From Microtetraspora glauca (GTDB lineage Bacteria; Actinomycetota; Actinomycetes; Streptomycetales; Streptomycetaceae), in NCBI GenBank assembly GCA_000721275.1, contig JOFO01000026.1:18876-82875 (forward strand): DNA of 64,000 nt. Direction: 5' to 3'. The position numbers and the translations under genes were made by a program. The notes beneath the pieces are model-generated. The model searched no databases, was not told where the DNA came from, and worked only from the letters and a program-made list of their open reading frames with translations. Below, one piece after another: positions 63,953 through 64,000 of the stretch (its first letter is position 1; the number at the start of each line of letters is the position of its first letter).

Positions 63953-64000
63953 CTGTCTCTTATACACATCTCCGAGCCCACGAGACTCCTGAGCATCTCG
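63953..64000 (+). other. Illumina Nextera adapter with i7 index (artefact)
   Basis: CTGTCTCTTATACACATCT (63953-63971) is the Nextera transposase mosaic end, CCGAGCCCACGAGAC (63972-63986) the read-2 adapter, TCCTGAGC (63987-63994) matches i7 index N704, and ATCTCG (63995-64000) begins the P7 sequence. These bases are not from the genome; they come from read-through of a short library insert. Confidence 0.98.

Noticed and set aside
63108..63992. 294-aa plus-strand frame at the contig end
   Set aside because: No family pattern, ends in Nextera adapter, and the secreted protein in another frame explains 63629-63952 better.

Overview
The window looks like a piece of a Streptomyces chromosome. It is very GC-rich throughout, uses many GTG and some TTG starts, packs genes with 1-4 base stop/start overlaps, has several candidate leaderless promoters, and carries typical actinobacterial families (EgtABCD, DUF574 methyltransferases, LAL regulators, a SCO0854-type protein). 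The last 48 bases are not genomic. They are Illumina Nextera adapter with an i7 index, so the sequence is a draft contig whose right end cuts through a secreted proline-rich protein gene. I see no tRNA, rRNA, CRISPR array, insertion sequence or integrase.

Positions 56-24328 are all minus strand. This block is rich in regulators and alpha/beta hydrolases: an AraC, a PucR and two large LAL (LuxR) ATPase regulators, four single-domain hydrolases (one lacking its nucleophilic serine), an HSL-type esterase, and a sugar ABC uptake operon (binding protein, two permeases) that ends in a translationally coupled LAL regulator. It continues with an amidohydrolase/esterase pair and a probable stress operon (isochorismatase-like hydrolase, DoxX, Dps, FAD disulfide oxidoreductase) next to a pirin. 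Positions 24465-27144 are plus strand: a TPR protein and a His/Met-rich exported set (DUF6153, DUF305 lipoprotein, beta-propeller lipoprotein).

Positions 27182-31106 hold a permease/amidohydrolase unit divergent from a TetR regulator, with a perfect 17-bp palindrome between them. Positions 31119-35150 hold a degenerate exonuclease-like gene coupled to a second FAD disulfide oxidoreductase, a divergent thioredoxin, and a thiolase. A LacI regulator faces an MFS transporter across two TGACACGYGTCA sites (35614-38148). A short NfeD-like protein plus flotillin follows (38204-39962), then a tiny basic ORF, a PARG-type macrodomain protein, and the complete coupled ergothioneine operon egtABCD (41490-45842).

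Positions 45737-47574 encode an acyltransferase pair resembling OlsB/OlsA of ornithine-lipid synthesis. Next come an orphan DasA-like sugar-binding lipoprotein with a DasR-like dre site upstream, dodecin, a HAD phosphatase, a short UvrA paralog and a DUF5701 protein. The sdhCAB operon (53318-56768) is divergent from a LysR gene; a T-N11-A box lies at the classic LysR distance from the inferred sdhC start. A SCO0854-like protein, a DUF574 methyltransferase coupled to a PAS-GGDEF-EAL c-di-GMP enzyme, and the truncated secreted protein complete the window. Redox and thiol chemistry recurs (two CxxxxC flavoproteins, thioredoxin, Dps, pirin, ergothioneine, Sdh). Functional calls come from reading motifs in the translated sequence, not from database searches.
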